From positions 11,842,001 to 11,906,000 of the forward strand of contig CM069432.1 of assembly GCA_035610365.1 (NCBI GenBank): a stretch of DNA of 64,000 nucleotides. Reading direction: 5' to 3'. Below, one piece after another: positions 1 to 11,898 of the stretch. The notes beneath the pieces are model-generated. The model was not told the DNA's origin. It saw only the letters and a program-made list of their open reading frames with translations, and ran no database searches. The position numbers and the translations under genes are program-made. The stretch comes from Aquatica leii (Eukaryota > Arthropoda > Insecta > Coleoptera > Lampyridae). The first letter of the stretch is position 1. Every line of letters starts with the position of its first letter.

Positions 1-269
1 TTAATCTCTCTTGTATTTTTTCTTTCTCCTGTAATTATCGTTACCTATTAACTAATTTTGGCTACTCGAACATCAGAGTAATAAGGATTACGAACCTCCA
101 ATTTAGTTACAAGTTTGGACCGTCTGTCGTGATCGAGGCAGAGGTGTTACTTTGGATTAGATCTGGGGCCCTTAAGCATAATTCCTTTGAACCTCCCCTA
201 TCTCCGACTGTGTGAGTTGGCCGTGCAAGGTTCGTAAGACATAAAGCTTGTAACAAGAAGAAAACTTGA

Positions 270-1390
270 AGTGAAACGAGATGTAGTATTCATTATAGAA
301 GAAAGCAAAGCTAAAGCTGAAACAAAAGAGGAAAAGAACGTAGCGGAGAATATAACGATGGAACTAGTTGGGGATCCTGTAGAAAACGAAAATATTGATT
401 AACTCGAAGTTGAAAGCAATGACGACAGCACGGATACAATAGATGAATCTCAAAATGTGGAAGAGAGAGAAGAAATTAAAAGGCAGTGAGTAACATGAAC
501 CCGAGGAACTGGATCGTAGAGCAAGAATTCCTAAGCTACTTATCTTGAGGATTATGAAACAAGTTTTTTATGCATAGACAATGAGCCGTTGAACTATAGT
601 GAAGCTATGAAAGGTAAAGATGCAGTTAAATGGGCTGAAGCAGTGCAAACTGAGATCAATGTGCTAAAGGAGAATAATACTTGGACTGAAACGATATTAC
701 CCAAGGACAAAACTGCAATAAACAGTAAGTGGGTGTTTAAGATAAAAATGAACAACAGTAGGTTGACACAGTACAAGGCTAGGTTAGTAGCAAGAGGCTT
801 CGAACAAGAAGATGTGTTTGAATTAAGTGAATTGTGTGCACCAGTAGCGAAATTAACTACGTTTAGAATGTTCGTGGCAATTGCCAACAAATGGAAGAAA
901 CCATTTATCAACTGGATGTGTGTTCGGCATTTCTGTATAAAACCATCGAAGAAGAAGTGTATATGTATTCACCTGAGGGTTATGGCCATAATGAAAACAC
1001 GGTTGGTAAGTTGAACAAATCTATTTACGAACTAAAGAAATCGCCCAAGTGTTGGAACGAAAAATTTAATTCGGTTATAGAAAGTGAGGGGTTCTTTAGA
1101 TCAGCATGTGACTATTGTTTATATGTAAAATATTTGCGTAGTATGTGTCTCTATATTTTGTTATACGTTGATGACTTGTTGATCTTTGGAACAGATGAGT
1201 TCGAAATAATTAAAGTGAAATCAGTTTTGAAACATAAGTTTAAGATAAATTAGGTAATAATGTAGATCAGAACATAGGTAAAGGAATAACAACAATTTCT
1301 CAAGAAAGCTATTTATGTAATGTATTAAAACCTTTTGGATTGGCGAGAGCATCACGTATCTACGATCACCCGACGCTAGATGAATAGAAC
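270..1390 (+). pseudogene. Copia reverse transcriptase fragment, frameshifted
   Basis: Remnant of a Ty1/Copia pol polyprotein (RVT_2 reverse transcriptase). An acidic linker precedes the RT and is interrupted by stops (about 270-490). The RT begins near 589 with the Copia-typical N-terminal block: 'AMKGKDAVKWAEA', then 'NSKWVFKIK', then 'KARLVARGFEQ'. The frame changes near 900 and continues with 'YQLDVCSAFLY', 'KSIYELKKSPKCWNEKF' and the catalytic 'LLYVDDLLIFG' at about 1158-1190. A short stretch after the stop at 1251 still reads like the next RT segment (to about 1390). Gag, integrase and RNase H are not seen and no LTR pair was found. Family assignment is secure from motif order; the exact ends are not. 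Confidence 0.88.
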
Positions 1391-1520
1391 ATAGGCGTAT
1401 ACCGGGCCGCCCGCGGTCGAACGTGTGTATCATATAAGATTATTTTCGGAAAATGGGTAAATTAATTAACGGACTTCATTTATATTTTTTTTATCATTAT
1501 TTTTTAATTACAATGATATG

Positions 1521-1585
1521 CGGGCCCCTCTGGGATCCGGGCCCCTGGGCGCCCGCCCCAAGCGCCCAGCGGATAAACCAGGGCT
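1521..1585. other. GC-rich patch, possible hAT-type element terminus
   Basis: About 65 bases of very GC-rich sequence, made of repeated GGGCCCC and GGGCGCCC blocks, sit in AT-rich surroundings. Read on the minus strand it begins CAGCCCTGGTTTATCC and then becomes GC-rich. From memory this resembles the CAGGGCCGG-type ends of hAT elements related to ZMYM1-like transposases. No partner end or transposase adjoins it, so this is a suggestion only. Confidence 0.3.
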
Positions 1586-1752
1586 GACATCCGTGCGTAA
1601 ACGTTATTGTATGTTATAATGGTGGCATTTTTTTACGATGAAAACATATTTGTTCAATGTCTGTTAAATATTCCTTGCATAACTAGTTAATACCTAAGGG
1701 TTAAGAAATAATTACAATTATGATATCGTAAATTGAGGCGAAATTGATTTCC

Positions 1753-2141
1753 GGGGGCGAAATTGATCATCAAATCAAATTGAGACATTTTCAAATACAG
1801 CGCCAAAAGTGTATGACACAGGTTGGCCGCGTATGGCGCTAGATATCTAGCGCGCTTTCATTTATCAGTTCGTTCTTACAGTTGGTGAAGTTTTTGTGTT
1901 AATCGTGCTCCAACAACGTTTAAAAGTGTTTTCCGAATTCAACATTTTTTTTCTGATACCAAACTTTCGCTGGTAAGCTATTACTATATTACTTGCTAAA
2001 GTTCTGTGCAAAACATTAACTTGTGTATTTAAGAGAAGGTTTACACTTGGAGGCTTTGTTTACCTGTTGTGTTTGGGCGGGAATTTTAAAATTTATGTCG
2101 TCTGGTCAAATTGATCACACGTCTGGGGTGTAATTGATCAC
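1753..2141 (+). repeat. Left subterminal motif copies of the pogo-like element
   Basis: GGGGCGAAATTGATCA occurs at 1754-1769, a perfect reverse complement of copies on the right side. A core CAAATTGATCAC lies at about 2107-2118 and the diverged form GGGGTGTAATTGATCA at 2125-2140. Together with the terminal repeat they form a loose array, as expected for multiple transposase-binding sites. Confidence 0.7.
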
Positions 2142-2231
2142 TTATAAAACGTTAAGTAAACCGCTGTTTTCGATGTGTTATTGCTATATTTTTTTCTGAA
2201 CGTGTAATACTTAATTACAGAACCGGTTACT

Positions 2232-3999
2232 ATGGTACGAAAATACAAAAGCAGTTTGGGGGCTAGGCGATACAAGAATTACTCTGATGACAACATTGAA
2301 AACGCGCTTGAAACAATTATAAATCATGGATGGAGTTTAAGACCAGCTGCAAAAAAACAAAGTTTCTTACGGCACGTTGTATAACAAATACCATGGTCAT
2401 CACGTGAGGAAAAATGGCGGGCAATGCATCTTTTCTGCCGCAGAAGAAATCTCTTTTATTCAAGCAGCTTCCATTTGTAGGGATTGGGGATTTCCTTTGG
2501 ATACAGCTGATTTGAAACAAATGGTTAAAAAATATTTGGATAGCCAAAGACGCACTGTGGGAGTTTTTAAAAATAATTTATCTGGCCAAGATTGGGCCTA
2601 CTCTTAATTAGAACATCACAAGGACAAGTTCAGTTTCAAAGGAAATAATAACTGACTATTTCAAAAATTTACGCGAGACATTAGAAGGTGTTCCGGCTTC
2701 TAATTTATTCAATTACGATTAAACCAATCTCCAAGATGACCCAGGAAACAAGAAAATGTTATTTCGCAGGAGAGTTAAATATCCCGAATGAGTTTGCAAC
2801 TATACAAAAAGTTCGACATCCATCATGATGTGTAGCTCCGCATCAGGCACTCTTTTGCCTCCTTATGTGATATATAAAGCCAATAAAATGTGGATGCAAT
2901 AAACCGAAAATGGACCGAAAGGTCAGCCATGCTGCAATAATACGTGCTGTGTTAGGGGCTCACGATAGAACCGCACCAGTCACGGGTGGATGGATGCTGA
3001 GACTTTCACAGATTGGTTTTTATCCACATTTTTACCGCATGCAAAAAACTAGAAGGTCGAAAAGTATTGATGCGAGACAACTTATCGTCACACTTCACCA
3101 ATGAGGTTCTTAGAAAATGCAAAAAAAATAATATTGCATTCGTATGCCTACCTAAGAACTCTACACACTTAACCCAACCCTCGGATATTGGGTTTTTCAG
3201 ACCGTTCAAGATTTCATGGAGAGACGTTTTATCTAACTTATTAAAGAGTTGTTTAAATCAAATGGATGAAAAAACAGAAGGGAATAAAGGTGCCATTAAG
3301 AAAGATTTAATTGCCTCTTTTGCCGCTACTGGCTTAATGCCCATTGACCCAAGTCGTGTTTTAGAAAAAATTTCAGGGAATGACAAACCGACCGCGAATG
3401 CTGTCAACGAAGTGTTAATAAATTACCTTCAGGATAGAAGATTCACAGCTCTATGAAGTAGACGGAACATAAAAAGGCAGAAGCTTGACGTTCAACCTGG
3501 AAAAAGCGTGACGGCACCGAATGACGTTTCAAGTTCCGATAGTGAAATTGATGTAAATGAGCCACTTACAAATGACAATTCAGATTGTGATCAAAATTAA
3601 GATTTATTAGAAGATGTAGAAGAAGAAGCGCAGTACTTTTTAGTGCAGAAAGATGCCATAATAGAAGGGAAAGTTTGGCTCGTCAATGTATTAGGAGGAT
3701 CAAGAAAAAAAACTACTTACCGTTATGCAGCGGTTGCCCAGAACTCTTTAACCAAGGAAGGAATAGAAGTATTAGTGATGAAATCAACTGCAAATCGGAG
3801 AACTTTTAAAGTGGTTGAAAATGATGAATTTTTGGTTGATATTGATGACTTTGTTGCCCTTCTTCCAGAACCAGAAGTAAAAAATTGCGACGGAGAAGTT
3901 TATTATATATTTGAAAAGGATGTAAATGGTCACCAACTTTATATTTTTGCATGGAAAATGTCACATTATGTTTTTTCTAGAAAATGTTTTTATTTTTAA
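2232..3999 (+). pseudogene. Tigger-like transposase (HTH_psq + DDE_1), decayed
   Basis: The chosen start at 2232 gives 'MVRKYKSSLGARRYKNYSDD', the usual beginning of Tigger/jerky-like transposases, leading into a psq-type helix-turn-helix. The frame is lost near 2370 and recovered as 'SFIQAASICRDWGFPLDTAD' (2377-2607). The middle is badly broken, but 'FNYD', the first catalytic Asp region, is recognisable near 2705. The C-terminal catalytic half is open at 3013-3456: 'MRDNLSSHF' carries the second Asp and 'THLTQPSDIGFF' the third, spaced 35 residues apart (DD35D). An acidic tail and a last domain follow at 3643-3999. In a live element this nuclear protein cuts and rejoins DNA at the terminal repeats. 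This copy cannot make full-length protein. Confidence 0.9.
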
Positions 4000-4091
4000 T
4001 TTAATTTCTTTAATTTCTTAATTATAACTTTCAAACCTTGCTCATAATAAATTGCGCATTATGAATTTTGTGTTGATCAATTTCATACAGG

Positions 4092-4420
4092 TGATCAATT
4101 TGGCCCCAAAAACTTAAATTCAAATAACTTTTAAATCATAGCATATATTACAATCGGGGCGAAACTGATCACTATTGGTGCGTTTCTACACACTTTCATG
4201 GAGTAAATCTGTGAGTGATCAATTTCGCCCCGAATACCGTATGAAATTGATCACGTTTTATTTTTTTTCGCGAAAAATATTACATTATTTGTTGATCTGT
4301 TCAATGCATTTGAATAATAATCTGAACCTTTATCATATTTGAATTTTACGTGAAAATTTAACAAGCCGTAAATGAACAAGCATAAAAAAGAAGACAAAAT
4401 TGATCAATTTCGCCCCAACT
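4092..4420 (-). repeat. Right terminal repeat and subterminal array of the pogo-like element
   Basis: Copies of TGATCAATTTCGCCCC lie at 4092-4107 (one mismatch), 4156-4171 (inverted, one mismatch), 4216-4231 (perfect) and 4401-4416 (perfect, in the terminal repeat). Some are direct and one is inverted. The array fills the space between the transposase and the right end. Confidence 0.8.
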
Positions 4421-4579
4421 TACGGCACGACATAACTTTTCGTACGCATTAATTATCTTATACATTTACTGATATTTTCAAAATATTCAGTTTTTTTTTT
4501 TTAATTATTATTATGGCTTCGACTGCTTAAGTCTTTTCGCCATACAAAATAGATTAAAACTACGTGTAGTCATTTACCA

Positions 4580-7500
4580 TCATATTTTTTCATACAACCC
4601 AATTGCTTTTATATACTGCAACATATTTTTCATGCTTGGTATACTACTGAAATTCCGCACAATATCCGCCTGTATGTCATACAGCTGCCGCTGATTAACA
4701 AAGTCTGCACAATCACTTATAACATGCTTCACAGTAAGGTTGGTGTTACAAGTATGGCATTGGGGTCTAGGTTAACCCTTTAAAAGATATTCATGTGTTA
4801 CTTTGGTGTGTTCTATTCTTAAACGATGTATTTTTATTTGCTCTTCCCTGCGAAACCCATGCAAGTGCACTTTTTCTTTTACCTGTTGTTTAATATGCGT
4901 AAGGTAGGTATCTTCCATTTGCCACTTATCTTGCCAAATCTCAAAGTTTTTTTTTTAGATGTACTTGAATGTCCGACATTTTAACATGTGACACGTTCAT
5001 CTGTGGGGTTGTGATTGCTCGTCTTACTGCACTATCTGCCTTTTCATTTCCAGGGATTCCTGAATGCCCAGGTACCCAAACAAACACAGGCTTGATTCCA
5101 TATCTATTGAGATCGCACAGACACACCTGACATATATCGACCAAAGGGTCCCTCGTATACATGTCCGTTAATGCATTTACAGGATTTAACCAATCGCTGA
5201 TTATAATATAAGTTTTTTTTGTGCGTACCATGGGAATGCATAGCAGTACTTTCCATATTGCACACTGTTCGGCTACATATACTGAAGTTTCAGCTTTCAG
5301 GGCCCAACAATGGGTCACTTCATCTATTACAACAGCACATCCCGTTCCCAATTCACTTTTGGAACCATCGGTGTAGATAAGTGTCGTGTTTGTGTAGCTT
5401 TCAATGATATTTTTGAACGAACGTAAGTATTCTTCTTTCATTGTTGTACTTTGGTGTAAGTTTTTAAGTTCTAGTCTCAATTCAATTTCAGGTATCAACC
5501 ATGGCGCGTGCTCATACCTACTTTCGTAAAATAGCGTGGGTACTGTTTCCTCTATTTGCTCCAGAAATTCCTTGAAACGTATGCTGAGGGGTCGTGTTAT
5601 AGTTACTCTTGTAGCAAAAACATTTTCTACTGGGAAAAGAAATCTACTATTCGGGTGAGTTGATTGCGATTTAACCTTTATTATGTAACTTATCATTAGA
5701 TGTTTCCTCCGGATATCTAATGGGGTTGGCCTGACTCACAATAGAGACTACAGACGGGGCTGGTAGGGAAAGCACCTAAACAATACCTTATTCCCATATT
5801 ATGGATCCTATCTAGTTTTAGCAACCACGATTTGCAAGCTGACGCATAAACAATAGCTCCATAATCCATTTGCGACATAATTAAGACGCGATATATGCTT
5901 AAAAGCGTTTGAGCTTCTGCACCCCATTTAGTTTGGGATAGCACTTTTATTACGTCCATGGTTTTCACACATTTCTGTTTTAGATGTTCAATATGCACAT
6001 CCCATGTAAGTTTGCTGTCAAAAAAGAGTCCTAGAAAGGCTGTTGATGGCGTGCATACAATCGGTCTATCCTGAATATACAATAATGGATCATCGTGCGG
6101 TTTACGGAGTCTACAAAAATGAACGCATTTGGTTTTGTCTTCAGAAAATTGGTAGCCAATTCTACTGCCATTTTGCAGGATATTATTAATTGCAGATTGT
6201 AATTTAACGCTTATCTGTCGTACAGTAGCTCCAGTGCAATATATAACCAGATCGTCTACATATAGTGCCCGGAAAACATCCGAGTCAACTCCGTAAGCTA
6301 TTTCATTTATTGCAATCAGAAACAGAGTACAGCTAAGCGTTGAGCCCTGTGGGACACCGTTTTCTAATATTTTAACATTTGACAGTGTATTTCCTATTCG
6401 TACCTAAAAGTAACGATTGGACATAAAGGACTCGACAAATTTAGGTAATTTACCCCTTAAACCGTATTTATATAATTTTTTTAATATACCCTGCCTCCAG
6501 GTCATATCGTAGGCCCCTTTTATGTCAAAAAAGACCGCTATTAAGTGTTGTCTTGTTCTAAAAGCTTCCTGTATAGCATTTTCTAGTTTAACTAGATGGT
6601 CCACCGTTGATCGGCCTTTTCTAAATCCTGCTTGGTACGATACTATTTTATGGTTTTTTTCAAGGTAGTATTGCAGTCTTTTATTCACCATTTTTTCCAT
6701 CAGTTTACCTATACAGCATGTAAGGCTTATTGGTCGATAGCTTGCTGCATATAAAGGATTCTTTCCCTCTTTATGTATGGGTACCACTGTAGCTACCTTC
6801 CATTGTTCGGGGTATGTTCCCTGACTCCATAGGTCATTGAAAACCTTTAATAGATCAGTTTTTACTTGTGAGGTTAAATGGCCTAGCATTTCATTTGATA
6901 TTTCATCCGGTCCTGGTGCAGTCTTCTTAAGCTCTTTTACGGCTACTTTTAGCTCACCCATGTTGAAAGGTTTGTTATAGTCTAGTTCTTGTTCGGTACT
7001 GAAATTGAGAGGCCCTTCACTTTCATTTTTTTTTGCACAAATTCCGGATCATAGTTATTATTACTGCCCATACTGGCAAAGTGGCGAGCAAGAACCTCGG
7101 CGATTTCTTTTTCTTTCTCTAGGATATTGCCATTTTCGTTTCTTAAATGAGTTATTTGTTTATATCCAGCATTTCCTGATATTGCTTTTATTTTTCGCCG
7201 CACCTGCCCTGTGTCTTGAGGAGATTATATTGTTGAAACATACTGGTTCCAGCTGTTTCTTTTACTTTCTAGAACAACACGTCTACTCACTGCTCTAGCT
7301 CTTTTGAACTGGATATGGTTTCCCATGGATGGTTCCCTTTGATATTTTCTGAAAGCAATTTTCTTACTCTTTATTGCCTTTTTAACTTCAGGATTCCACC
7401 AAGACAAGGGTCGTTTAATACGTTTTCCATCTGATTTAGGTATACTAGTTTGAGCGGCATCTTTAATACATTTTGTTACATTATCCACATTTACAGGGCT

Positions 7501-8238
7501 ATGTGTAACAAGGTTATTAGTAAAAGAATTCCAATCAGCCTTTTCTACAATCCATCTTTTATATATTACTTTTTCTCTTTCAGGTATATCCGTTCTTATA
7601 ATAATTGGAAAATGGTCGCTGTTATGCAAGTCATTTATTACTTCCCACTTCAGACGAGGAGTTAGATTGGTAGAGACTAATGTAAGGTCAATAGCTGAAA
7701 ACTTATTTGACCTAGCAATGTGATATGTAGGCAAGCCGGTGTTTAGGATTACAATATCATCTCTGATCAGCCAATTTTCTAGTAATCTACCTTTCCTACA
7801 CGTATTTTCCGATCCCCAGATCGGGTTATGGGCATTGAAATCTCCTGTAATAACGAAAGGTCGTGGAAGCTGATCAACAAGTTGGGAGATTTCATCTATT
7901 GTTCAATTATTATCAGGTAAGTAAATATTACAGACAGTGACTTGCAATGGTAAACGTATCTTAACGGCAACCGCTTGCAGACGTGTATTAATTTGAATCT
8001 GTTCATATACTACATTGTTTCGTAAGAGAATTAATACACCACCACTGCTTCTTTGATCGTTAATACCGTCTCGCCGTTCAATATCGTAACTTCGTAAGCA
8101 ATACGGTTGATTATGCCTAAGATGAGTTTCTTGAAAGCAAAAACACATTGGGTTATACTCATGCAATATCATCTTTATGTCACAGTATCTCCTTATTATA
8201 CCCCTACAATTCCAATGTATAATTTTATTTGTATCCAT
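4580..8238 (-). pseudogene. LINE ORF2: AP endonuclease, reverse transcriptase, RNase H
   Basis: Start at 8238 ('MDTNKIIHWNCRG'). The endonuclease shows 'FCFQETHL', 'ITGDFNAHN' and 'NSDHFPI', so its catalytic residues are present. The RT shows 'TAPGPDEISNEML', 'SYRPISLTCCIGKLMEKM', 'GFRKGRSTVDHL', 'VFFDIKGAYD', 'GVPQGSTLS' and 'ALYVDDLVIY' (near 6240-6265). RNase H shows 'IYTDGSKSELGTG', 'EQCAIWKVL', 'IISDW' and 'WVPGHSGIPGNEKAD'. A final C-x2-C-x7-H-x4-C knuckle lies near 4680-4780. In-frame stops occur at 7903, 7225 and 6404, with frameshifts near 7010, near 5700 and close to 4940. The product would nick target DNA and copy the element RNA in place (target-primed reverse transcription). This copy is disabled but lightly damaged. 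Confidence 0.9.
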
Positions 8239-8377
8239 CGTAAAATGTTTAACTGGTTATTAAATAACACGTAGATGAAATAAGAAAAAAAAAATTAAAA
8301 AAACAGATAACTGTGTATATATGGACAAAACAAATCAGATTAAAGACAAAGAAATGTATAAAATAGAAGACATACAA

Positions 8378-9784
8378 TTATCCACCTTTATGCGTAGATT
8401 CTCTAGATGTAGACCGGGATCTCAAAGAATCTTGGGATTCATCCCTGGGTTTCCTAGTTTTACCTTTCGGCCAACCTCTTAGCTTCTTCACCATGTTGGT
8501 ATCCTTTTGCTGGCTAAAAGAAGGCTGACTACCCTCGATGCAACCTTTTTCCTCAGGTGGTGTTCTCTGATCGTCTTTTCGTTTTTTATTTTCTCGATTA
8601 ATATCAAGTGTAAGCTTCGTACTCGTCACCTCTTCTGCGCTATCCTTTCTCAAAGCAAACACAGCCTTCAGCGCATCTACCAGCCTAGGCAACAGTTCCC
8701 TTTCCAATTCTTTTACATCTATACTTTTAATTTCGGGGCCGATTGCTTGAACAGCTTGAATGGGTATTCGTGCTGGAGCAGTAGCGACTTGCGCAAAGGA
8801 AGTACTTGGTGTTACCATTGTGTCTACTTTCTTCTTTGCATCGAAGTAAGACAGCCTGTGCACTATCTTAACTTTTTGTATTTTCATTTCTTGTCTAAAG
8901 ACCGCACACGTTTTTGCCGTGGCCTTATGCTGCCCTTGACAGTTTGGACGTACAATAGGTTCTTCACACCACGAACCCTCATGGGTGGGTTTTCCACATA
9001 CACACCGCTTATCGTGCTTGCAATTTACTGACGAGTGTCCAAATCTTTGACAGTTAAAGCACCTCAAAGGATTTGGAATGTATGAGCGCACCTGTAATGG
9101 ATAGAAGGCGGCTTGTATCACCCTAGGAAGCTTCGTGACATTAAAAGTAAGTATATGGTTTGCAGTATCTATAAGCTCTCCATCACGTCTTGTCTTTATC
9201 CGTCTTACGTCCACTACACCTTGACTTTTTAGGTTTTCTTTGATCTCATTAATGGAGCAGTTTAGTAGATCTCGGCAGTATACAACTCCCTTCGACATAT
9301 TAAGGGTGCCATGTGGTACAACCTCAATCTCACATCCCCCAAAACGTTCACATTTAATGAGTTGCTTAGATTGCTTACTGGACACGGTTTCAATTAGCAA
9401 TTCTCCCTTCACTTTCTTAACCTCTTTCACATTTCCTATTAGCCCGTACAAAGTTTTACTTATAAGAAAGGGACTTGTATTAGCAAAATCGCCTTTCTTC
9501 TTCTTGAGGACCAGGAACCGGGGCACAGAGTCCTCCTTTTCGCTGGTACCTAAAATCTCTTTTAGTGGAGGAAAAACCTTCTCACTGGCATTTTTTCTGG
9601 TGGCACCGGTACGAGAAAAGGAGCCACCTACCATATCCTCGTTGGACCGAACATCTGGACGGCTCCGACGGGGGTCCGGTCCAGACTCCCCACCGCCCTG
9701 GTGATTATTTGAAAAACTTTCCATATTTTGCATTTTTACGCTACTGCCAGCTATGCAGGGTGTAGAAAAAGAAACGGACAGCAT
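8378..9784 (-). CDS. LINE ORF1 Gag-like nucleic-acid-binding protein, open
   Basis: An uninterrupted 468-residue frame. The N-terminal third is basic and low in complexity. It is followed by an RRM-like region with 'GVVYCRDLL' and 'VVDVRRIKTRRDGE', then a cysteine block (roughly residues 240-300) with 'CFNCQRFGHSSVNC', 'CVCGKPTHEGSWC' and a third degenerate knuckle 'CQGQHKATAKTC'. This is the ORF1 layout of I and Jockey elements, whose product coats the element RNA. The third knuckle begins 'PNCQG' where C-x2-C is usual. The tail is charged and ends in an Arg/Ser-rich stretch. Upstream alternative starts (for example the methionines near residues 18-21) are possible. The open frame contrasts with the broken ORF2, so decay is recent or uneven. 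Confidence 0.85.
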   Translation of the reverse strand: MLSVSFSTPCIAGSSVKMQNMESFSNNHQGGGESGPDPRRSRPDVRSNEDMVGGSFSRTGATRKNASEKVFPPLKEILGTSEKEDSVPRFLVLKKKKGDFANTSPFLISKTLYGLIGNVKEVKKVKGELLIETVSSKQSKQLIKCERFGGCEIEVVPHGTLNMSKGVVYCRDLLNCSINEIKENLKSQGVVDVRRIKTRRDGELIDTANHILTFNVTKLPRVIQAAFYPLQVRSYIPNPLRCFNCQRFGHSSVNCKHDKRCVCGKPTHEGSWCEEPIVRPNCQGQHKATAKTCAVFRQEMKIQKVKIVHRLSYFDAKKKVDTMVTPSTSFAQVATAPARIPIQAVQAIGPEIKSIDVKELERELLPRLVDALKAVFALRKDSAEEVTSTKLTLDINRENKKRKDDQRTPPEEKGCIEGSQPSFSQQKDTNMVKKLRGWPKGKTRKPRDESQDSLRSRSTSRESTHKGG

Positions 9785-9934
9785 CAGCGGAGCCCTGCCG
9801 AACCACTACTAACTTCATGGTTGCGCTGAGTGCCCAGTACGAAAACATACAACAAAAGAAAAGGTATTGCTAGGTCCGTGGGGGCGCAACTCCCCAAAAT
9901 CTGACGCACAGTCAGACCCCCTGCGGGATATTCA

Positions 9935-11719
9935 CTGTTGTTTACCAGAATGATTACTAATATTTACTAGGTGATTTCGGTTGAGATTAACATAATAGAA
10001 GAATACCGCTAGCAAAACACATTTTTTGTTTATAAATAAATGTTTGTTAATAAAGTAGATCAAAGAAATGAGCTAAAAACAATAATAATAAAAATTCAAA
10101 ACCAACAACTAATAATACTTAAAAATATATTTTTATGGTAAGATAAAACTACATTGTTTGTGTAAACAATAAGGATCTTGAGTTGGTAGTATAAATAAAG
10201 AAAACAGAACAAAATAACAGGATAGAATGGAATGTGCTAATGGCATTACAACATCGTTGATATCCATAACAAAATCAATGCCAATTCATATAGAACAAAA
10301 CATACAAGTTAGTAAACAATATTTTCAAGGAATTTAATGAAATAAAATATTATTACTTAATTTAAGTAATCAATCTTACTACGTTGTTTCGTTTTCAACC
10401 CAATAACTTTGTTATTTATAAATTCAATTAAATTTGCTACTGTATCATATATCGTTATTCAAAAATAAAAACCTATAATTTATGATTAAATGTGCAAAAT
10501 TGGAACGAAACGCACAAGGGATTGCATATAATACGTCGCGTTAAAAAACGTTAAACTTGAAGGCTTGGCGGAAGGGTGTGGTGACGAGATGATTTCATCG
10601 TCATGCAATTTACTACTATATGGGGTTTTCTCATTCATACACTTAATTAAAGCAATCAACAGATGTTTATGCGATAAAAATGTGATTTTGATTAATCATC
10701 ACATACAGTATTTGTTAACGAATTACTTTTTTTCTTATTTGCCTGGCTATAATAAAACCAATATATGATTATGATATAAAGACAAAAAAAACTCGTTATA
10801 ACTTTAATTGAGTGAAATAAATGAAAGATAAACGACAAAATGCCAAATCATATTAAAATACCCAAAATGAAGAGATAAAAGTATAATGAACGTGATTAAG
10901 ACAATGACAGATAAATCAGAAAACGAATATGACGCCAAGATAAGAGAGTAATAAAATTTATTATACCGGGTGTATCTTCCCCCAAAATAGTTTTATTAGC
11001 GTTACTCAAAACCCACATTATATTTCATGTAACAGCGTAACACTCTTATACCAGAATACACAAACTAATAAAAAAATAACGGAGCTGATAAAAAGATTAC
11101 GTAAAAAACAATAATTGACGTTATCTTCTAGATATCGGGCATCCTGGACTGCTACTCTCAAATTGAAACATAAATGAAAATATTTTTATTAATTATCCTT
11201 GGATTTAATTACCTCTAACGAACCGATTTAGATTATATAAAGTTTGACAAAAATTTTAACAAGTCTTGTACATGAATTAGTTAAAAGAGCGTCGACACAA
11301 AAGCTCATTTGAGAATACTAGTCCTTTATCGACCGCAATTTCTTTCCCCAGGAGATGGATTACAGAACGCATCCCAGATATTAATATTACCAAAAAAACA
11401 ACTATAATGGACAATCGTGAGCAGAAGCGACATTATTGGGTTGAGACTATAAAAGGCCCAATACTAAAAGACAAAATTATAAAATTATATCCATATAAAG
11501 AACATTAGTTGTATAATAAAAAAAACTATAAAATTTCGTTATACGCATTTTTCGAATTTAATTACCATATTCCCAAACACGCAAACAATCAGAAAATATA
11601 AAAAATATTTCTTGCAATACATACAAGAAATGAACTTGTTGAAAGGTGTGTGATAGATGCGTGTTAGATTGTCGAAACAAATAAAATGACCGATCAAACC
11701 ACATTTGTCAATCCAAGTT
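9935..11719. other. AT-rich stretch with no recognised feature
   Basis: About 1.8 kb of AT-rich sequence. The one short frame of note (10565-10768, 67 codons) has no recognisable motif. I see no terminal repeats, tandem arrays or protein homology here. Confidence 0.5.
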
Positions 11720-11898
11720 TGACTAATTATAAAATCTTAAGCTTTCGCGGTTATGTTTAAGATTATAAGCGACTTTCGGCTTAGACCGCGTCGTAGTAAA
11801 ACACCCAGACTTAGGCTTGGTCCTAGTCTCTTCTTGAGAGCCAAAACAAGAAGTAGAACTTGGCCTTTGCCGTATTATCATTCGTGAACCCAAACAAA

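Larger units (their letters stand above)
1731..4420 (+). mobile_element. pogo/Tigger-like DNA transposon, complete ends, decayed
   Basis: A 2,690-bp element flanked by TA at 1729-1730 and 4421-4422, as expected for the Tc1/mariner-pogo superfamily. The left end (1731-1748) and the reverse complement of the right end agree at 16 of 18 positions around the core GGCGAAATTGAT. Between them lies a single transposase reading region (2232-3999) disabled by stops and frameshifts. Many extra copies of the terminal motif lie just inside both ends. The element is probably immobile but its boundaries are well defined. Confidence 0.88.
4490..9927 (-). mobile_element. I-clade non-LTR retrotransposon, near full length
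   Basis: A minus-strand LINE of about 5.4 kb. Order in sense direction: GC-rich 5' leader, ORF1 (9784-8378), 140-bp gap, ORF2 (8238-4580) with AP endonuclease, reverse transcriptase, RNase H and a C-terminal CCHC, a short 3' UTR, a TAA-rich tail and an A run (T run at 4491-4502 on the plus strand). The heptamer ATATTCA flanks it at 4483-4489 and 9928-9934, a plausible target duplication that would make the copy full length. RNase H plus three zinc knuckles in ORF1 and the TAA-type tail point to the I group rather than Jockey or CR1. It lies only about 70 bp from the pogo-like element. Confidence 0.85.

Noticed and set aside
8507-9031. 174-codon plus-strand frame
   Set aside because: Shadow of LINE ORF1, which has zinc knuckles on the opposite strand.
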